A stretch of DNA of 14,057 nt, taken from contig JAITAI010000222.1 in the NCBI GenBank assembly GCA_031284195.1, positions 1-14,057 of the forward strand, in the 5' to 3' direction. This DNA comes from Treponema sp. (GTDB lineage Bacteria > Spirochaetota > Spirochaetia > Treponematales > Breznakiellaceae). The number at the start of each line of letters is the position of its first letter. The first letter of the stretch is position 1. Both the position numbers and the translations under genes were made by a program. Shown one piece after another: positions 1 through 7,979 of the stretch. A model generated the notes under the pieces. That model worked only from the letters and a program-made list of their open reading frames with translations, was not told where the DNA came from and did not search any database.

Positions 1-124
1 AGGTTTTGTGAGACTTTACCCTGCTTTTAAAGAAGAGGATGAGGTCTACTTCACTGCTATAAATCTCAAACCTTTCTTTGCGGTTATTCTGAGTCAGAAG
101 AGGCAAAAGAACAGGGTAACCTGA
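1..124 (+). CDS. 3' end of an unidentified protein (partial)
   Basis: Reading from base 2, 40 sense codons run to a TGA at 122-124. The peptide begins GFVRLYPAFKEEDEVYF and ends LSQKRQKNRVT. Its composition is protein-like, with alternating hydrophobic and charged residues and a basic C-terminus. A hairpin terminator follows 22 bp downstream, as expected for a real gene end. I do not recognise the family, and the start lies outside the window. It converges on the CNNM/CBS-domain gene. The evidence is an open frame plus a terminator; no motif supports a function. Confidence 0.5.
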   Translation, partial: GFVRLYPAFKEEDEVYFTAINLKPFFAVILSQKRQKNRVT

Positions 125-145
125 GTTTTGGAGAAGTGTAGGGGT

Positions 146-175
146 ATAGAAAAAAGGGACTCCTAGTTTTTCTAT
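146..175. terminator. Bidirectional hairpin terminator between convergent genes
   Basis: ATAGAAAAA at 146-154 pairs perfectly with TTTTTCTAT at 167-175. A short inner pairing, AGG (155-157) with CCT (162-164), continues the stem. Each strand therefore has an A-tract on one side and a U-tract on the other. It sits between the stop at 124 (+) and the stop at 227 (-), where a shared terminator is expected. Confidence 0.6.
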
Positions 176-226
176 CCAAAAGGAGTGCAAGCACGCTGGT
201 TCATTCTTGCTTCGACCATGCTGGTT

Positions 227-1525
227 CTATACTGTTTCTTCAGAAGGAGGATGAATCAGCACTTTATGGATCCGGTTTCCATCCATAGCGGCAATGGTAA
301 ACCGGTACCCGCAATACTCAAAGGTAGCGCCAGGCCGGGGAATTTCTTCGGCTAGACTCAAAATGAACCCCGCTAAGGTATGGTATTCCTGGTGTTCCCC
401 CAGGATTTGATCAAAGCCCAGGGATTCGGCAACCGCATCAATGTTTACGCTGCCTTCCACCAGGTAGGTTCCATCATCCTGAAGGAGGATAGCTTTCGTT
501 GCGAGGGCAGGGGTAGAAAGCTGGCCTACGATTTCTTCGATGAGGTCCCGCACCGAGAGGACCCCTGAAAATCCGCCGTATTCATCCATGACCAACAGAA
601 AATCCGTATGCCCCCGCTTAAAGGAGGCAAAGGCTTTGAGGGCAGATAGGGTCTCTGGAACAAAACAGGGCCGCTTCATGATGGCACTAAGCCCAGGCCA
701 GGGGCCGTTCAAAAGCGCAAGAAGAATGTCTTGAACCGAAACCACCCCGGTAACTGCATCCAAGGTCCCCTCTGCAACCGGGAAATACCGCTGATCCCGG
801 TGCTCAAGGGCGGTATGCCGTATCAGTTCCAGTTCAGCCCTACTATCCAGCCACGTTATATCGGAGCGGTGGGTCATAAAGGTCCCCACCGGCCGGTCGC
901 CCAGGTAAAAGACCCCTTCTACCATGGTCCGCTCGGTCTGTTCCATGATCCCTGATTTTTCCCCTTCCCGTAAGGCGATCCGTAACTCATCTTCGGTCAT
1001 TCCTATAGCCGGGGCGGTATCAAGCTGCAAACAGGTGCGGATCAACACCCCTATCCAGGTGATGATAACGTTAAGCGGTGTACAAACCACAACCAAAACC
1101 TTGACGCACGGCAAGGCCGCTGCGGTGATTCGTTCTGGAGCGACGAGGGCAATCTGTTTAGGGAGGGTATCCCCGAGGATGAACATCAGCACGGTGATGG
1201 CTACCGTTAAGATCACCACAGCCAGGTACCCTCCCCAGGGGCTTACCAGTTTGAACCAGGTTTGTAAGGATCCTATAATCCCCATACCCCCTATCACTCC
1301 TGCAAGGATACTGAGAAAACCGGTGCTTATCCGCAGGGCAGAAAGAAAAAGCAGGGGATTCTCCACTACTTCCAGGACTTTACGGTATTGCTTGTTTTGC
1401 TCCTCGGCCTTTGCCCTGAGCCAGGTTTTGCGGGAAGCGATAAATGCGGTTTCCACCAAGGAAACCCCTCCTTTTACCACCATGATCACAAGCATGAACC
1501 AGATTGTAGGTAAGGGATCTTCCAT
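227..1525 (-). CDS. CNNM/DUF21 membrane protein with CBS pair and CorC/HlyC domain (TlyC-like)
   Basis: This 432-residue inner-membrane protein has the full TlyC/YfjD-type order. The N-terminal DUF21/CNNM membrane module spans about residues 8-165, with ETAFIASRKTWLRA near the start and GDTLPKQIAL at 119-127. Two CBS domains follow at about 215-335, each ending in a GVVSVQDIL- or GVLSVRDLIEEIVG-type segment. A CorC/HlyC transporter-associated domain occupies about 345-428. Relatives are linked to Mg2+/Co2+ homeostasis and were historically called hemolysins. CBS pairs usually bind adenine nucleotides. No strong Shine-Dalgarno precedes the ATG, and the HD-GYP gene ends 31 bp upstream, so the two are probably cotranscribed. 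The domain family is clear; the transported ion and any haemolytic role cannot be inferred. Confidence 0.9.
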   Translation of the reverse strand: MEDPLPTIWFMLVIMVVKGGVSLVETAFIASRKTWLRAKAEEQNKQYRKVLEVVENPLLFLSALRISTGFLSILAGVIGGMGIIGSLQTWFKLVSPWGGYLAVVILTVAITVLMFILGDTLPKQIALVAPERITAAALPCVKVLVVVCTPLNVIITWIGVLIRTCLQLDTAPAIGMTEDELRIALREGEKSGIMEQTERTMVEGVFYLGDRPVGTFMTHRSDITWLDSRAELELIRHTALEHRDQRYFPVAEGTLDAVTGVVSVQDILLALLNGPWPGLSAIMKRPCFVPETLSALKAFASFKRGHTDFLLVMDEYGGFSGVLSVRDLIEEIVGQLSTPALATKAILLQDDGTYLVEGSVNIDAVAESLGFDQILGEHQEYHTLAGFILSLAEEIPRPGATFEYCGYRFTIAAMDGNRIHKVLIHPPSEETV

Positions 1526-1556
1526 AGGTATTAATTATCGCTTTGATTCGGATCCA

Positions 1557-2654
1557 TCACCAGGCGTTCTTTTCGAATTCTTCTTTGGTCAGGGTACGAA
1601 CAATAGAAAGGCCCTGTTCCTGAGAAGTTTGAACATACACCTTGCCTATTTTCGGTATACCGGTTAGTTGCACAATGGGAAACCGAGGATTTTTAGGATT
1701 CACATTCACCACCTGTCCTTTCGTTCCATTGGCCAAGACCACATAAAGTCCAATAGGATAGGGAGAAAGAACATTAACCAGTGCCTTGGTTATGGTATCA
1801 TCGTACTGTTTTTTCTCATTTTTGAGGAAATAGAGTAAAGCGCTATGCAGGTCTTTAGCTTTCTTGTGGGGCCGGCTCGCGGTTATCGCCTCATAGGAAC
1901 AACTTACCCCGATTATTTTGGCGTAGAGACTGATTTGGTCTCCTTTAAGCTTTTGGGGATAGCCGGAACCATCTTCCCGTTCATGATGCTGCAATACTGC
2001 AGCACATACCGCAGGAGGAAAATTAAGGGAGGTAAGCAGGTTGTAACTTAAGATGGGGTGGGTGATGATGGCCCTCCGCTCTTCTAGGGTGAGGTCCCGC
2101 TTGTATATGTTTATTTTAGAGGGCAGTTTAATCATACCGATTTCATGGAAGAGGGTAGCCACACCCAATTCGATAAGCTGATCATCCGGTAGTTTGAGAG
2201 AAACCCCTATGCTCAGGGCAATAATAGTGGAAATAATGGTATGAGATACATGATAATTAAGCTCTCCTTCCGGTTTATAGGCCAAAGGTACCCGGAAAAA
2301 GGTAGCGTAATCGAGTTGTATGATGGCACAGGCTGGCTGGATCTTTTCAGCAAGAGCGGTGAAGGTAAGATCGTTTTTCATCATCCCCGGGGTAAAAAGG
2401 GTGATCACGTATTTCTGAAAGGCTTCATAAAATTCCGTGGCCTGCTTGAGTTTATCTTTATCGCTTATGACGGCTTCTTTTATCTGAGGTTCTCCGTCGC
2501 TATATACTTCTTCAAAATGCCATTCTAACAGGGCTGCAGCCAATTCCTTTGAGAACTGCATGTCCTGTGTGGCTAGTATAAACTGTTCATCAAGATAGAG
2601 GGGAGCGGAAAAGAAGCTTCCTTCTTGAATCTCTATAACCCTATAATTGTTCAT
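1557..2654 (-). CDS. HD-GYP domain protein, altered metal site (cyclic-di-GMP related)
   Basis: This 365-residue soluble protein has a poorly conserved N-terminus (about 1-130) and an HD-GYP domain (about 130-300). Visible landmarks are His138, the HD-position pair at 170-171, His199, HHE at 223-225 and GYP at 231-233. A small C-terminal domain starts YPIGLYVVLANGTKG and is typical of many HD-GYP proteins. Intact members hydrolyse cyclic-di-GMP. Here the HD dyad reads His170-Glu171 (LFHEIGMIKLP), and the aspartate expected in the later A-D-x-(Y/F)-D-A helix aligns with Cys252 (GVSCSYEAIT). Activity may therefore be altered or lost, leaving a binding role. The ATG has a good Shine-Dalgarno (AGGAG, complement of 2662-2666). 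It is the first gene of a two-gene unit with the CNNM/CBS gene. Confidence 0.88.
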   Translation of the reverse strand: MNNYRVIEIQEGSFFSAPLYLDEQFILATQDMQFSKELAAALLEWHFEEVYSDGEPQIKEAVISDKDKLKQATEFYEAFQKYVITLFTPGMMKNDLTFTALAEKIQPACAIIQLDYATFFRVPLAYKPEGELNYHVSHTIISTIIALSIGVSLKLPDDQLIELGVATLFHEIGMIKLPSKINIYKRDLTLEERRAIITHPILSYNLLTSLNFPPAVCAAVLQHHEREDGSGYPQKLKGDQISLYAKIIGVSCSYEAITASRPHKKAKDLHSALLYFLKNEKKQYDDTITKALVNVLSPYPIGLYVVLANGTKGQVVNVNPKNPRFPIVQLTGIPKIGKVYVQTSQEQGLSIVRTLTKEEFEKNAW

Positions 2655-2745
2655 TCCGTATCTCCTATGATTCGGTCCTCAGTATCGGTCAATTCTGTAT
2701 TATTACCCCTCCGTTGTTACCGATAATAGAATTATTGCAGGATTA

Positions 2746-2784
2746 GAGCCTTTTTCAGAACGTGGTTCGTTTGGAAAAAGGCTC
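2746..2784. repeat. Perfect 11-bp inverted repeat in divergent intergenic region
   Basis: GAGCCTTTTTC at 2746-2756 is exactly complementary to GAAAAAGGCTC at 2774-2784, with a 17-nt loop. It lies about 90 bp upstream of the HD-GYP start. It could be an operator, an attenuator or an intergenic palindromic repeat. No U-tract follows on either strand, so simple termination is not favoured. Confidence 0.55.
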
Positions 2785-2786
2785 AG

Positions 2787-2814
2787 GAAAAATCGGCCAA
2801 AGGACTGATTTTTC
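2787..2814. repeat. Short inverted repeat adjacent to the previous palindrome
   Basis: GAAAAATC at 2787-2794 pairs with GATTTTTC at 2807-2814 across a 12-nt loop. It starts 3 bp after the 2746-2784 palindrome, so three hairpins lie within 115 bp. The stem is short and AT-rich and could be chance. Confidence 0.35.
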
Positions 2815-2831
2815 TGGTATATTTAAGATAG

Positions 2832-2860
2832 CTTTTTCAAAATATGACATTTTGAAAAAG
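2832..2860. repeat. Perfect 12-bp palindrome overlapping a candidate -35 box
   Basis: CTTTTTCAAAAT at 2832-2843 is exactly complementary to ATTTTGAAAAAG at 2849-2860, with a 5-nt loop (ATGAC). The loop forms most of a candidate -35 hexamer for the rightward leader ORF and gene. This geometry would suit a repressor operator. An AT-rich intergenic hairpin repeat is the alternative. Confidence 0.55.
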
Positions 2861-2872
2861 TTCCACTATACA
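2844..2872 (+). promoter_or_regulatory. Candidate sigma-70-type promoter for the leader ORF and membrane gene
   Basis: ATGACA at 2844-2849 matches TTGACA at five of six positions. TATACA at 2867-2872 matches TATAAT at four of six. The spacer is 17 bp. Transcription would start near 2879, just ahead of the strong AGGGAGGG ribosome binding site at 2881-2888. The call rests on sequence match and position only. Confidence 0.4.
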
Positions 2873-2895
2873 TATCGGTCAGGGAGGGTAATAAA

Positions 2896-2946
2896 ATGAG
2901 TCGAGAAAAGTGCTTTTGGAGAAAAACAGGGGAGACTAAGCGTTGA
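2896..2946 (+). CDS. 16-residue leader peptide coupled to the downstream gene
   Basis: A very strong Shine-Dalgarno, AGGGAGGG at 2881-2888, precedes this ATG by 7 nt. The ORF encodes MSREKCFWRKTGETKR and stops at TGA 2944-2946. Its stop overlaps the TTG start (2943-2945) of the next gene in a TTGA junction, the classic arrangement for translational coupling. The peptide is basic and has no recognised family. It may serve only to deliver ribosomes to the weak TTG start, or may act as a regulatory leader. The strong ribosome site and exact stop/start overlap are the evidence; expression is inferred. Confidence 0.5.
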   Translation: MSREKCFWRKTGETKR

Positions 2947-3800
2947 AATTCAGATATGTGTTTATTGCATTTAATATAATCATCTTCTTTTTTTTGCTGG
3001 TTATTGGTATCTTGTCGTTTTATATATTGGGTTCTGAAATCGCCCTTGAGTTTTGGCAGGCAAGCCGGTTCTTTATCCTGCTTATGATCCTGGTCCTCGT
3101 AGGGCTTGACGTGTTTTACGGTATTAACCGGCGTCTCTATATACTCCTGGAACGGGAAGATTGGCCGGGGCTTACCCAATACCTGGAGACCCGGATTATC
3201 CAGGATAAACACTACTCCTCTTCTCTGGTACGGCTTTTGGCGAATACTTACTTCATCCTTTCCGAGCCTGCCTCCGTGATGGAGCTGGAAGGCAAGATCG
3301 CCCAGGGGAAACCTTCCTTGATTGAAGAATACGCCCTGCTTTTTGGAGCTGCCCGGATTCTGGCTAAAGATATAAACGGGGGGGTCCAGTTCTTTTCTGC
3401 CCGCCTGGATGCTGCAGTAGCCCGATCCGGCAAGGGTCTATTCTGTAAAAAGGATCCGCGGAAAACCGCATGGATACGGTTTTACTATGGGTTTACCCTG
3501 CTGCTGGAACGGCAGTTTTCTATTGCCGCGGAACAGTTCATCATCCTCTCAAAAGAGGCCAAGGATCCGGTGGTAATCGGCTTATCAGTCTATTTTCTCG
3601 CGGAAATTCTGAGTAAGATGCTCCTGGATCGGGGGTTGGATATCCAGGCTGCGGCGACAGACGGCCGTAACCGGGTAGGGGCAATGCTTCATACCATAGA
3701 TGCCTGGTACAAAGAGGCGACAAAACTACAAAACGAGATTTATGGGGCCATTTTGGTCCCCTATCTTCGGGATACAGGGCGCTGGATATACCGAGATTAA
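2943..3800 (+). CDS. Hypothetical two-TM protein with helical-repeat cytoplasmic domain
   Basis: This 285-residue protein starts at TTG. A GGGAG ribosome site at 2929-2934 is 8 nt upstream, and no in-frame ATG fits better. Residues 5-29 and 43-60 are strongly hydrophobic membrane segments joined by a short loop. The positively charged NRRLYILLERED stretch after the second segment puts the C-terminal domain in the cytoplasm. The rest is alpha-helical and TPR-like in pattern (for example around residues 70-110 and 190-225), but no repeat matches the TPR consensus well. I do not recognise a named family; it may be a spirochaete-specific protein. It is divergent from the HD-GYP gene and convergent with the SpoIID lipoprotein gene. 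Confidence 0.8.
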   Translation: MKFRYVFIAFNIIIFFFLLVIGILSFYILGSEIALEFWQASRFFILLMILVLVGLDVFYGINRRLYILLEREDWPGLTQYLETRIIQDKHYSSSLVRLLANTYFILSEPASVMELEGKIAQGKPSLIEEYALLFGAARILAKDINGGVQFFSARLDAAVARSGKGLFCKKDPRKTAWIRFYYGFTLLLERQFSIAAEQFIILSKEAKDPVVIGLSVYFLAEILSKMLLDRGLDIQAAATDGRNRVGAMLHTIDAWYKEATKLQNEIYGAILVPYLRDTGRWIYRD

Positions 3801-3934
3801 GATTTTTTAATGCATGCGTAGTTTGACGAAGTTTCTCTCCCAGCGTCAGTTCTGGGGCTTTGAAGGCCTAACCCATCTACGCCTGCTCACAGCCTTAGTT
3901 CAGGGTCATGAAAATGGGTTTCCGGTAGGGGGCC

Positions 3935-6493
3935 TTAGCGTAATTCTGCCAGAGGGTAATAGTGTCCCAGTATCTGGGCTGCGGTAAACCCTGCTTGGGC
4001 CATACCAGCAGCGCCGCTTTGATCCAGACCGACCCCATGGCCCCAACCTGCCCCTTGAAAGATGAAGTACTCAGGTTTACCGTTTTTTCCCAGTTTTGAA
4101 CGGATGGTAAAGAGGTTGCTCCGCAGCCCTCCTAGGCGGGATCTGATACGGTCCCCTTTAATCCGTAACGTTCCCTGGGTTCCTCGGATTTCCACTTCGT
4201 TGATCCTGCCTGAAATACCCCGGCCTCGGCTTATCACCTGGAGAATCTCTCCGATGTTATTCCCATCCGCGGCATTCCGGCTGCGTATTTCCTCGGCAGC
4301 TACCCATTTTTCCCAGCGGTACGCTTGGGAAGAATGGAGGTTCGGTATTGATGCATAGGATCGAGGCCGTTCCCGAATCCACCGGGCCAATTCGTCCAAA
4401 GATAGGGGATTTGTTCGAGAGCTCAGGAGCTTATCAGGAACCGCCGCATTAAAGGTACTCATACCCCATACAGAACGGCTGTCTTCGCTGTACCCTCCGT
4501 GATTGGCAGAATAGTACGCCTTGAGGGGTTTTCCCCCTGCTGCCAGGTACATGCCCCTGGTGGCATCCACTGCCACAGTAGTAGCCCGGGCCTCTCCGTT
4601 TACCCCTCGGTATGCAGCAGAAAGCACTGAGCCGTAGAGATCAAACCCCTTTTCCTTGGGTACATCCCGGTTGTATTCCCCAAGACAGGCCAAGGTATAG
4701 GACCGGGCAGCAATGGCCTGCGCCTTGAGGGCTTCTACGGGCCAATAGGCGGGCATTTCCGCGGGAATAACCCCATAGAGGTATTCTTCTATATTAAGCA
4801 CGTTAATCAAGGTGATACCGGCCTTCTCAGGCCGAAATTCGATGCTCCCCCGATAGGAACGATCTTCAGCGGTAAATCCGGAAACCAGGGTGGTATTTTC
4901 CGGTTCTTGGTATTCCAGTACCACCGGTTCTGCAGCGATGATCAAGGTTTTCCTCTCGTGATCCAAGAGGAAGAGCTTCCCATTCCGCATTTCAGCCCAA
5001 AGCTGTTCCGGCGCCTTGCCGGTGAACAGGGGCTTCTCCCCAGGAAGACAGAGGATATAGGGGCCGCCGGTTTTTACCGTGATGCGGGTTTGTCCCTCTA
5101 CAAGCCCTATCCGTACAAGGGGCATCCCTTGGGCAAGGGAGTTCAGGGCTTTGACCTTTGGGGGATTTGCCGCAATGATCCGCTGGACTTGGGGGCTTTC
5201 CTGGTCCCGGACGAGTCCCGGCATCTTGCGGAGGACCTCATTGAGATCCCGGATGATGCCATCTTGCTGGGGAAAATACTGATGGGCACGGCTTAAGGAT
5301 TCGTAGGCTTCTTTATACTTATTCTGGGTCAAAAGAACCTTACCTAAAGGAAGCAAGGCCACATGCAGTTCCGGATCCTGGCGGAGGGCAGTGCGGAAAC
5401 AGGTCTCTGCTTCTCCGGGAACAGATTCGGCCAAGAGTTCCCCCAAGAACAGCCACGCTATGGGACGGAAGTTTTCCATGGAGAGGCTTTTTCGCAGGGC
5501 AGTGATAGCCCTCCTAGTATCCCCGGTATCCCGGCGAAGTATGGCCTCATAAAACAGGACTTCACCGGTCTCTCTGGAAAGCGGAAGGAGATCGACGGCC
5601 TTTTGGTAATTCCCGGCAAGACAGAAACTGACAAATAGTTCCCGTTCAACTTCAGGGTCCGCGGGTTTATCCGTATGCAATTTCTCCATCAGTACTGCTG
5701 CGGTGTTTCCATTACCTATTTCAGCGTATGAACGGACAAGCTGCCAGAGCATGGATACATTATGGGTATCCTGTTGAAGACCTTGTTCTAAGTCCCGAAT
5801 ACTCCCCTCCACATTACCTTGGTAGTAGGCTCGTAAGGCCCGTTCCCCTGTAGGCGGAGGAGGAATAGGGGGGCTTGAAGGAGGCAGGGCCGCAGGAGGG
5901 ACTGTAAGGGGCCTTGAGGCTGGTGGCGGACTTGGAGATGGGACTGGGCGTGGGGAAGGGAAAGGAACCGGTACGGATACAAGTGCCGGAGGAGGCTCTG
6001 GAACAACAGAAGGCTGAGGAGATGGAGTGATTGGTTGGGGCTGATCTGCCAGGGGAAGGGCAGCAGAGGCAACTTGGGTTGGAGGGATAGTCTGGGGCGG
6101 CTCTTCACTAGGAGGATCCGGTAAAACCGGAGAAACCGCCGGTACTGCCGAAACCGGGGAAGCGACTGGAGCTTCAACCTGGTTCAGGTGCAGCTGAGAA
6201 GGCGGCTCCTCTCTTGGTTCGGCAGGTTCAGGCGAACGTACCGGAGATGGCTGCTGGGGAACCACAGGAGGAGAAGGTTGTGTTACTACCAGCGGCGCCG
6301 TTGGGGTCGGATCGGAAAGAGGCGTACTAACAGGAGAACCATCACGGGCTTGAGGCTCTGGATGTTCCGGATGTTCTGAAAAAGGGGTATCTTCGGGAGT
6401 ACTTACAGGAGAGGGGGAATCAGGCAAAGATATAGGCGGCGGCGCTACCGTACAGGAAGTGAAGATAAGACCAAGACATAGGAACAGAAACAT
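3935..6493 (-). CDS. SpoIID/LytB-domain lipoprotein with proline-rich and TPR regions
   Basis: This 852-residue protein begins with a short hydrophobic signal ending in lipobox FTSC (Cys14). A proline/serine-rich linker covers about 15-215, and TPR-like helices cover about 215-425. The SpoIID domain spans about 460-852. Its hallmarks are YGVIPAEMPAYWPVEALKAQ with Glu579 at the catalytic position, AIAARSYT, HGGYSED near 665-671, and GWGHGVGLDQSGAAGMA at 816-832. SpoIID relatives are lytic transglycosylases acting on peptide-stripped peptidoglycan glycans; here a vegetative envelope role is inferred. The signal's n-region lacks Lys/Arg, and a TGA lies two codons upstream in frame, so the start cannot move upstream. 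No good Shine-Dalgarno is visible. It lies 139 bp after the NtrC-family gene and may have its own promoter. Confidence 0.88.
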   Translation of the reverse strand: MFLFLCLGLIFTSCTVAPPPISLPDSPSPVSTPEDTPFSEHPEHPEPQARDGSPVSTPLSDPTPTAPLVVTQPSPPVVPQQPSPVRSPEPAEPREEPPSQLHLNQVEAPVASPVSAVPAVSPVLPDPPSEEPPQTIPPTQVASAALPLADQPQPITPSPQPSVVPEPPPALVSVPVPFPSPRPVPSPSPPPASRPLTVPPAALPPSSPPIPPPPTGERALRAYYQGNVEGSIRDLEQGLQQDTHNVSMLWQLVRSYAEIGNGNTAAVLMEKLHTDKPADPEVERELFVSFCLAGNYQKAVDLLPLSRETGEVLFYEAILRRDTGDTRRAITALRKSLSMENFRPIAWLFLGELLAESVPGEAETCFRTALRQDPELHVALLPLGKVLLTQNKYKEAYESLSRAHQYFPQQDGIIRDLNEVLRKMPGLVRDQESPQVQRIIAANPPKVKALNSLAQGMPLVRIGLVEGQTRITVKTGGPYILCLPGEKPLFTGKAPEQLWAEMRNGKLFLLDHERKTLIIAAEPVVLEYQEPENTTLVSGFTAEDRSYRGSIEFRPEKAGITLINVLNIEEYLYGVIPAEMPAYWPVEALKAQAIAARSYTLACLGEYNRDVPKEKGFDLYGSVLSAAYRGVNGEARATTVAVDATRGMYLAAGGKPLKAYYSANHGGYSEDSRSVWGMSTFNAAVPDKLLSSRTNPLSLDELARWIRERPRSYASIPNLHSSQAYRWEKWVAAEEIRSRNAADGNNIGEILQVISRGRGISGRINEVEIRGTQGTLRIKGDRIRSRLGGLRSNLFTIRSKLGKNGKPEYFIFQGAGWGHGVGLDQSGAAGMAQAGFTAAQILGHYYPLAELR

Positions 6494-6632
6494 GAATCAT
6501 GGTAACTTAAAAAAAGACTCCTCGTCTATCAGGTTTTTTTTCTTGTTTTGATTGGTTACAATACCTTCCACCAGTGGCTCCGCAAGCAGTACTTTTGGGA
6601 GTAGGGATACAAGCCTTTGAAGGTACTACTGG

Positions 6633-7979
6633 TCAGGGGCTATGCTCAGCAGCCAGCTTGCGGTGCAAGGTCTTACGGCCAATGGCCAGGATCTCCGCAG
6701 TCTTGCTTTTATTACCCTGAAGAAACGTAAGGGTATCCCGGATGATGATCTTCTCTGCATCCTCAAGGCTCGTACCGAGGGGGATGCGGATCCAGCCCTC
6801 TTCGCTTTTCCTCCGTAGGGTAGGGGGAAGGTCATCCTCGGTGATGACCGGTCCCTTAGCCATGACCACCGCACTTTCCATACAGTTCCGCAGTTCCCGC
6901 ACATTACCAGGCCAATCATAGGCATAAATGGCGGCCCGGGCTTTTTCATCAATGGTATCCACGGTTTTACCGTTTTCTCTTGCAAACTCCTTGAGAAAGG
7001 ACGTAATAAGCAGAGGCAGATCGTCTTTCCGTTCCCGTAAAGGGGGGACCAAGATGTTTACCACATTGAGCCGGAAATAGAGATCCTCCCGGAAATTGCC
7101 CTTCTCGATCTCCCCTTTGAGATCCTTGTTAGTGGCCGCCACGATCCGTACATCGGTCTCGATAGTCTCCTCCCCTCCTACCCGTTCAAATTTCTTTTCC
7201 TGGAGTACTCGTAAGAGCTTGATCTGGATATTCTGGTCGATTTCCCCAATTTCATCCAGAAAGAGGGTCCCCTCGTGGGCAAGCTCGAAACGGCCCCGTT
7301 TCCGGGTCGTGGCCCCGGTAAAACTACCTTTCTCATGACCGAAAAGTTCGCTCTCCAGGAGACTTGCAGCCAATGCCGCACAATGCACCTTAACCAAGGG
7401 TTTTCCCTTGCGAGGAGAAAGTTCATGGATGGCGTCGGCCACCAGTTCTTTTCCCACCCCTGACTCACCGGTGATAAGCACTGAAGCCTTGGCAGGGGCA
7501 ACCCGGTTGATGGTATCAAAGACCCGGCGCATGGGGCCTGAGGTACCGATGATAGTTTCAAACTGTTTGTGTCGTTCTAGTTCTTCTTCCATACGCCGGT
7601 GCTTGAGTACGAGTTCCCGGTTCTGAAGGGCCCGCTTGACCAAGAGGGAAAGCCGGTCCAGATTGACCGGTTTGGTAAGAAAATCGTAGGCTCCATTCCG
7701 CATCGCCGCCACCGCGGTTTCCACTGTGCCGTGACCGGTAAGGACGATCACCGGAATTCCCGGGCTTTCTGTGGTGATACGCTTGAGCAGCTCTTCCCCG
7801 CTCAAGCCGGCCATACGGAGGTCGGTGATCACCAAGTCAAGGTCCCCCTTTTGAAAACGTTTCCACCCCTCATCTCCTTGTGCAGCAGTTACCACCTCAT
7901 AACCGTCCATTTCCAGGGATGCAGCCAGTCCTTCCCGGATGTTTTTTTCATCATCTACCACGAGGAGCTTAAATTTCAT
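6633..7979 (-). CDS. NtrC/AtoC-family sigma-54-dependent response regulator
   Basis: This 448-residue protein has the canonical three modules. The receiver spans about 1-118, with acidic pocket DD at 9-10, phospho-acceptor Asp53 in VITDLRM and Lys103 in LTKP. The AAA+ sigma-54 activation domain spans about 140-370, with Walker A GESGVGKE at 171-178, GSFTGA at 218-223 (the loop contacting sigma-54) and Walker B GTLFLDEIGE at 237-246. A Fis-type helix-turn-helix lies near the C-terminus (NKSKTAEILAIGRKTLHRKL). Its ATG lies inside the end of the kinase gene (11-bp overlap) with GGAGG 6 nt upstream, so the pair is translationally coupled. The arrangement recalls T. pallidum AtoC (from memory). 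Its targets are unknown, and I found no convincing -24/-12 promoter in the window. Confidence 0.95.
   Translation of the reverse strand: MKFKLLVVDDEKNIREGLAASLEMDGYEVVTAAQGDEGWKRFQKGDLDLVITDLRMAGLSGEELLKRITTESPGIPVIVLTGHGTVETAVAAMRNGAYDFLTKPVNLDRLSLLVKRALQNRELVLKHRRMEEELERHKQFETIIGTSGPMRRVFDTINRVAPAKASVLITGESGVGKELVADAIHELSPRKGKPLVKVHCAALAASLLESELFGHEKGSFTGATTRKRGRFELAHEGTLFLDEIGEIDQNIQIKLLRVLQEKKFERVGGEETIETDVRIVAATNKDLKGEIEKGNFREDLYFRLNVVNILVPPLRERKDDLPLLITSFLKEFARENGKTVDTIDEKARAAIYAYDWPGNVRELRNCMESAVVMAKGPVITEDDLPPTLRRKSEEGWIRIPLGTSLEDAEKIIIRDTLTFLQGNKSKTAEILAIGRKTLHRKLAAEHSP

Noticed and set aside
924..1667. 247-codon plus-strand open frame
   Set aside because: It is antisense to the CNNM/CBS gene and the end of the HD-GYP gene, and its translation is rich in Ser/Thr/Arg with no domain or ribosome site.
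2823..3212. 129-codon minus-strand frame
   Set aside because: It is antisense to the two-TM protein and leader ORF, Lys/Gln-rich, and lacks a ribosome site.
3814..3987. 57-codon plus-strand frame (MRSLTKFLSQRQFWGFEG...)
   Set aside because: It has no ribosome site and overlaps the 3' end of the SpoIID gene by about 50 bp. The peptide has no recognisable feature.
7314..7331. GSFTGA instead of GAFTGA in the NtrC-family regulator as a defect
   Set aside because: The Ala-to-Ser variant is common among active sigma-54 activators, so I do not treat it as degenerate.
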